A stretch of 64,000 bases of DNA, taken from the NCBI GenBank assembly GCA_016212925.1, contig JACRDF010000025.1, positions 1-64,000 on the forward strand, written 5' to 3'. The position numbers and the translations under genes are program-made. Positions 63,396-64,000 of this stretch are shown one piece after another; within the stretch, counting starts at the first letter, position 1, and every line of letters starts with the position of its first letter. The stretch comes from Desulfomonile tiedjei (GTDB taxonomy: Bacteria > Desulfobacterota > Desulfomonilia > Desulfomonilales > Desulfomonilaceae). Under the pieces are notes generated by a model. It saw only the letters and a list, made by a program, of their open reading frames with translations, had not been told where the DNA came from and ran no database searches.

Positions 63396-63424
63396 TGGAT
63401 ACCCCATTGGCTCAGCCTTGTCAA
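63396..63424 (-). promoter_or_regulatory. Sigma-70-type promoter of the aro operon
   Basis: On the minus strand TTGACA (63419-63424) is separated by exactly 17 nt from TATCCA (63396-63401). Transcription would start near 63389, 20 nt before the leader peptide. Confidence 0.7.
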
Positions 63425-63483
63425 TACTTTTTTCAGCCCGCTGTTTTCTGCGCCCGGTAGCGAGCGCTCGAGTTGGGACAGGC

Positions 63484-64000
63484 CTATGAATTGACCGGAA
63501 TGAGCTTGACGGTCGTGTCGTAGAAACTCACACTCCCCCCTACAGGGTCGACCATACAAGTGTTCTTCAGCGCCGGGTCGATCCACATGGCAGCGTTAGC
63601 ATGAATGCCGGCCGCTCTCCTGGGATCTCGTCTTATAACCTTGCCGTCAATGGTCACATCAGCAGCACCGGTGGCCCAATGCCCGAACCCGAGAGCAAAG
63701 CTGACGACACCGGGCCTCACCGTATGAGTGAGCACTACTTTGCCGATCATGGGTTTCTTGTTGCCCGCCCCCAAATCCCATTCTCCCGACGGATTTGAGG
63801 CACTGACGATTTTGACCGGTTGATCTTGTTTTAATCCCAGCCGTTTTGCGTCTTCGGGGTTCAGCAAGACACCGTTTTCCGGCATAATAGGCGTGAGCCA
63901 CTGGTCTACCACCGTACGGCTTTTGCACTGGGAAATAGTGCGGTGGGTTATCAGAGCCAGGTCATGACCCTTGCGTAGTTCATTGGGCTCTCGGCCGAGG
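63484..64000 (-). CDS. Molybdopterin oxidoreductase, C-terminal part (runs off the window)
   Basis: The visible 171 residues are the molybdopterin-dinucleotide-binding domain: LGREPNELRKGHDLALITHR, TVVDQWLTPIMPENGVLLNP, LGLKQDQPVKIVSASNPSGEW, GKVVLTHTVRPGVVSFALGFGHW and the C-terminal end near VSFYDTTVKLIPVNS. This fits the large catalytic subunits of the DMSO-reductase family, including thiosulfate, tetrathionate, arsenate or polysulfide reductases; the substrate cannot be read from this part. Confidence 0.85.
   Translation of the reverse strand, partial: LGREPNELRKGHDLALITHRTISQCKSRTVVDQWLTPIMPENGVLLNPEDAKRLGLKQDQPVKIVSASNPSGEWDLGAGNKKPMIGKVVLTHTVRPGVVSFALGFGHWATGAADVTIDGKVIRRDPRRAAGIHANAAMWIDPALKNTCMVDPVGGSVSFYDTTVKLIPVNS

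Overview
The window looks like chromosomal DNA of a strictly anaerobic, sulfate-reducing member of the former Deltaproteobacteria (Desulfobacterota), possibly of the Syntrophobacter/Desulfomonile type. This is an inference from a dissimilatory-type sulfate adenylyltransferase (sat), a DUF3786 protein, a selenocysteine-containing radical SAM enzyme, a molybdopterin oxidoreductase, Gram-negative envelope genes (lptF, TolC, omptin-like barrels) and the overall gene style. No rRNA is present to confirm it.

Layout. 1-1.1 kb: a tRNA(Thr-Tyr-Gly-Thr)-tuf operon on the minus strand with its promoter. 1.3-5.7 kb: an IspH-UbiA fusion, a MocA-type nucleotidyltransferase and ftsH. 5.8-13.2 kb: a DNA methyltransferase remnant, several secreted proteins of unknown function and a glycosyltransferase / membrane-fusion-protein / TolC group. 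13.6-18.2 kb: recD2, glgA and leuD. 18.2-26.3 kb: an accessory stretch with hairpin clusters, an acyl-CoA ligase, a MaoC-like hydratase, a sulfotransferase, a toxin-antitoxin pair and nested MITE-like repeats. 26.3-37.5 kb: lepA, a CDP-alcohol phosphotransferase fused to an extracytoplasmic domain, a HIT protein, cysK, queC, a selenocysteine ArsS with its AhpD-like partner, a ferritin-like protein and pheA. 37.9-49.3 kb: envelope proteins, sat with a small partner gene, an alpha-oxoamine synthase, an L,D-transpeptidase, a SYLF protein, a stand-alone AICAR transformylase and a DUF3786 protein. 49.5-55.2 kb: three beta-barrel-like outer-membrane proteins, one with the omptin active-site pattern, and lptF. 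55.3-63.4 kb: a minus-strand cluster encoding all seven shikimate-pathway steps plus prephenate dehydrogenase. 63.5-64 kb: the end of a molybdopterin oxidoreductase gene.

The two most interesting reads are regulatory or recoding signals that ordinary ORF calling misses. First, the aro cluster is preceded by a promoter, a 24-codon leader peptide with 9 aromatic codons (5 Phe, 2 Trp, 2 Tyr), a possible antiterminator and a strong intrinsic terminator directly before the DAHP synthase ribosome site. This is the architecture of a ribosome-mediated attenuator controlling the whole aromatic pathway. Second, the arsS-type gene has an in-frame TGA exactly where relatives carry a conserved Cys, followed by a bacterial-SECIS-like hairpin, so the real protein is a selenoprotein seven residues longer than a naive ORF.

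Starts were moved from the longest ORF where a Shine-Dalgarno site or family alignment argued for it; these choices are explained per gene. All functional calls come from reading motifs by eye; no database search was possible.
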